Assembly (NCBI RefSeq): GCF_041521385.1
Contig: NZ_CP168006.1
Span: forward strand, 2,074,858 to 2,138,857
Direction of reading: 5' to 3'
Length of the DNA stretch: 64,000 bases
Source: Alcaligenes faecalis
GTDB taxonomy: Bacteria > Pseudomonadota > Gammaproteobacteria > Burkholderiales > Burkholderiaceae_B
A model generated the notes under the pieces. It searched no databases and had not been told where the DNA came from. It saw nothing but the letters and a program-made list of their open reading frames with translations. Shown here one piece after another: positions 63,691 through 64,000 of this stretch. The translations under genes were made by a program, and so were the position numbers. The stretch's first letter is position 1. Each line of letters starts with the position of its first letter.

Positions 63691-63718
63691 AAAAAAAACC
63701 CCGGAAAATCCAGGGTTT
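63691..63718 (-). terminator. Intrinsic terminator after the ferritin-like gene
   Basis: On the minus strand AAACCCTGGA, ATTT-type loop, TCCGGGGTTT and a run of T residues lie 24 bp after the stop codon of the ferritin-like gene. Confidence 0.75.
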
Positions 63719-63741
63719 CTAAACACCTGCACCGCTAAAAC

Positions 63742-64000
63742 TTAGATGTCCAACAAGTCGCCCATGTCGTCAGCATGCTCTTCCTCTACAGCCATGATTT
63801 CAACCAGCATCTGGCGAGTGGTTGGATCTGTGTCGCCAATACGTTCGATCATCTGGCGATAGGACTCAATGGCAATACGCTCGGCAATCAGGTTAGCGCG
63901 AATCATGGATTTGATGTCGCTGTTATCGTCATATTCCGCATGACTGCGTTGGGCCAGGTTTTTAGGATTGAAGTCCGGCTCGCCGTTCAACTGCACAATA
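63742..64000 (-). CDS. Bacterioferritin-like protein, 5' part outside the window
   Basis: The last 84 or so residues of a ferritin-like protein: LNGEPDFNPKNLAQRSHAEY, then MIRANLIAERIAIESYRQMI and the metal-ligand EEEHADDMGDLL motif. This matches the C-terminal helices of bacterioferritin-like iron-storage or detoxifying proteins. The frame is open to the window edge, so the start is missing. A GTG at 63996 is unlikely to be the true start, as the family is about twice this length. Confidence 0.85.
   Translation of the reverse strand, partial: IVQLNGEPDFNPKNLAQRSHAEYDDNSDIKSMIRANLIAERIAIESYRQMIERIGDTDPTTRQMLVEIMAVEEEHADDMGDLLDI

Overview
The window looks like a chromosomal segment of a betaproteobacterium of the Alcaligenaceae, most likely an Alcaligenes (A. 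faecalis-like) strain. This is an inference from the aa3-oxidase gene order, the fmdB-DUF502-aspS block, the CIRCE-controlled rpoH, the hut genes and the wide range of small-molecule catabolism. Genes are dense. There is no rRNA, tRNA, CRISPR array, phage or intact insertion sequence.

Region by region. 1-438: a structured inverted-repeat element with a possible 40-codon ORF. 439-8166: cytochrome aa3 oxidase and heme A biogenesis (ctaC, ctaD, small assembly protein, DUF2970, ctaE, surf1, SCO-like, ctaA, ctaB), without the usual ctaG. 8167-8482: a palindrome and a Fic-protein remnant. 8502-13983: a CPA1 cation/proton antiporter with a cyclic-nucleotide domain, then a copper module (DUF2946 and an OprC-type TonB receptor). 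14235-15241: rpoH with a perfect CIRCE operator. 15417-17544: glutathione-dependent formaldehyde oxidation (fghA, adhC). 17697-26469: housekeeping and metabolism (cardiolipin synthase-like, EEP-family enzyme, aspS, DUF502, fmdB, Na+/H+ antiporter, ubiA, PLP aminotransferase). 26708-34595: histidine utilisation, with hutDIF convergent to hutUH, a divergent hutC, and matching HutC-type operators in both control regions. hutG is not here. 34722-40263: small regulators and a CmlA-type exporter preceded by a 9-codon leader peptide and two mutually exclusive hairpins, then a decayed patch with gene fragments and a 19-unit CTG repeat. 40264-43745: a two-component Rieske oxygenase with a LysR regulator. 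44085-47601: tyrB, a tyrosine phosphatase and an MBL-fold enzyme.

47928-61664 is the most unusual part. It is a catabolic-looking island built around a heme-oxygenase-like diiron (PqqC/CADD-type) protein. With it are an aldehyde dehydrogenase, a GlcG/HbpS-like protein, a 2Fe-2S/flavin reductase, two 2Fe-2S ferredoxins flanking an unrecognised 110-residue protein, an ornithine-cyclodeaminase-family protein, an MpsC-like protein, a gamma-glutamyltransferase without a signal peptide, an ion-transporter-type permease, a TSUP permease and a GntR/FCD regulator. A GGTATAC-type motif occurs in the promoter region of each main transcript, suggesting one regulon. I infer uptake and oxidative breakdown of a small nitrogen-containing compound, but the substrate cannot be read from sequence.

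61665-64000: a TetR/Bcr-CflA-type efflux pair with a perfect 12-bp-arm operator, and the 3' part of a bacterioferritin-like gene cut by the window edge.
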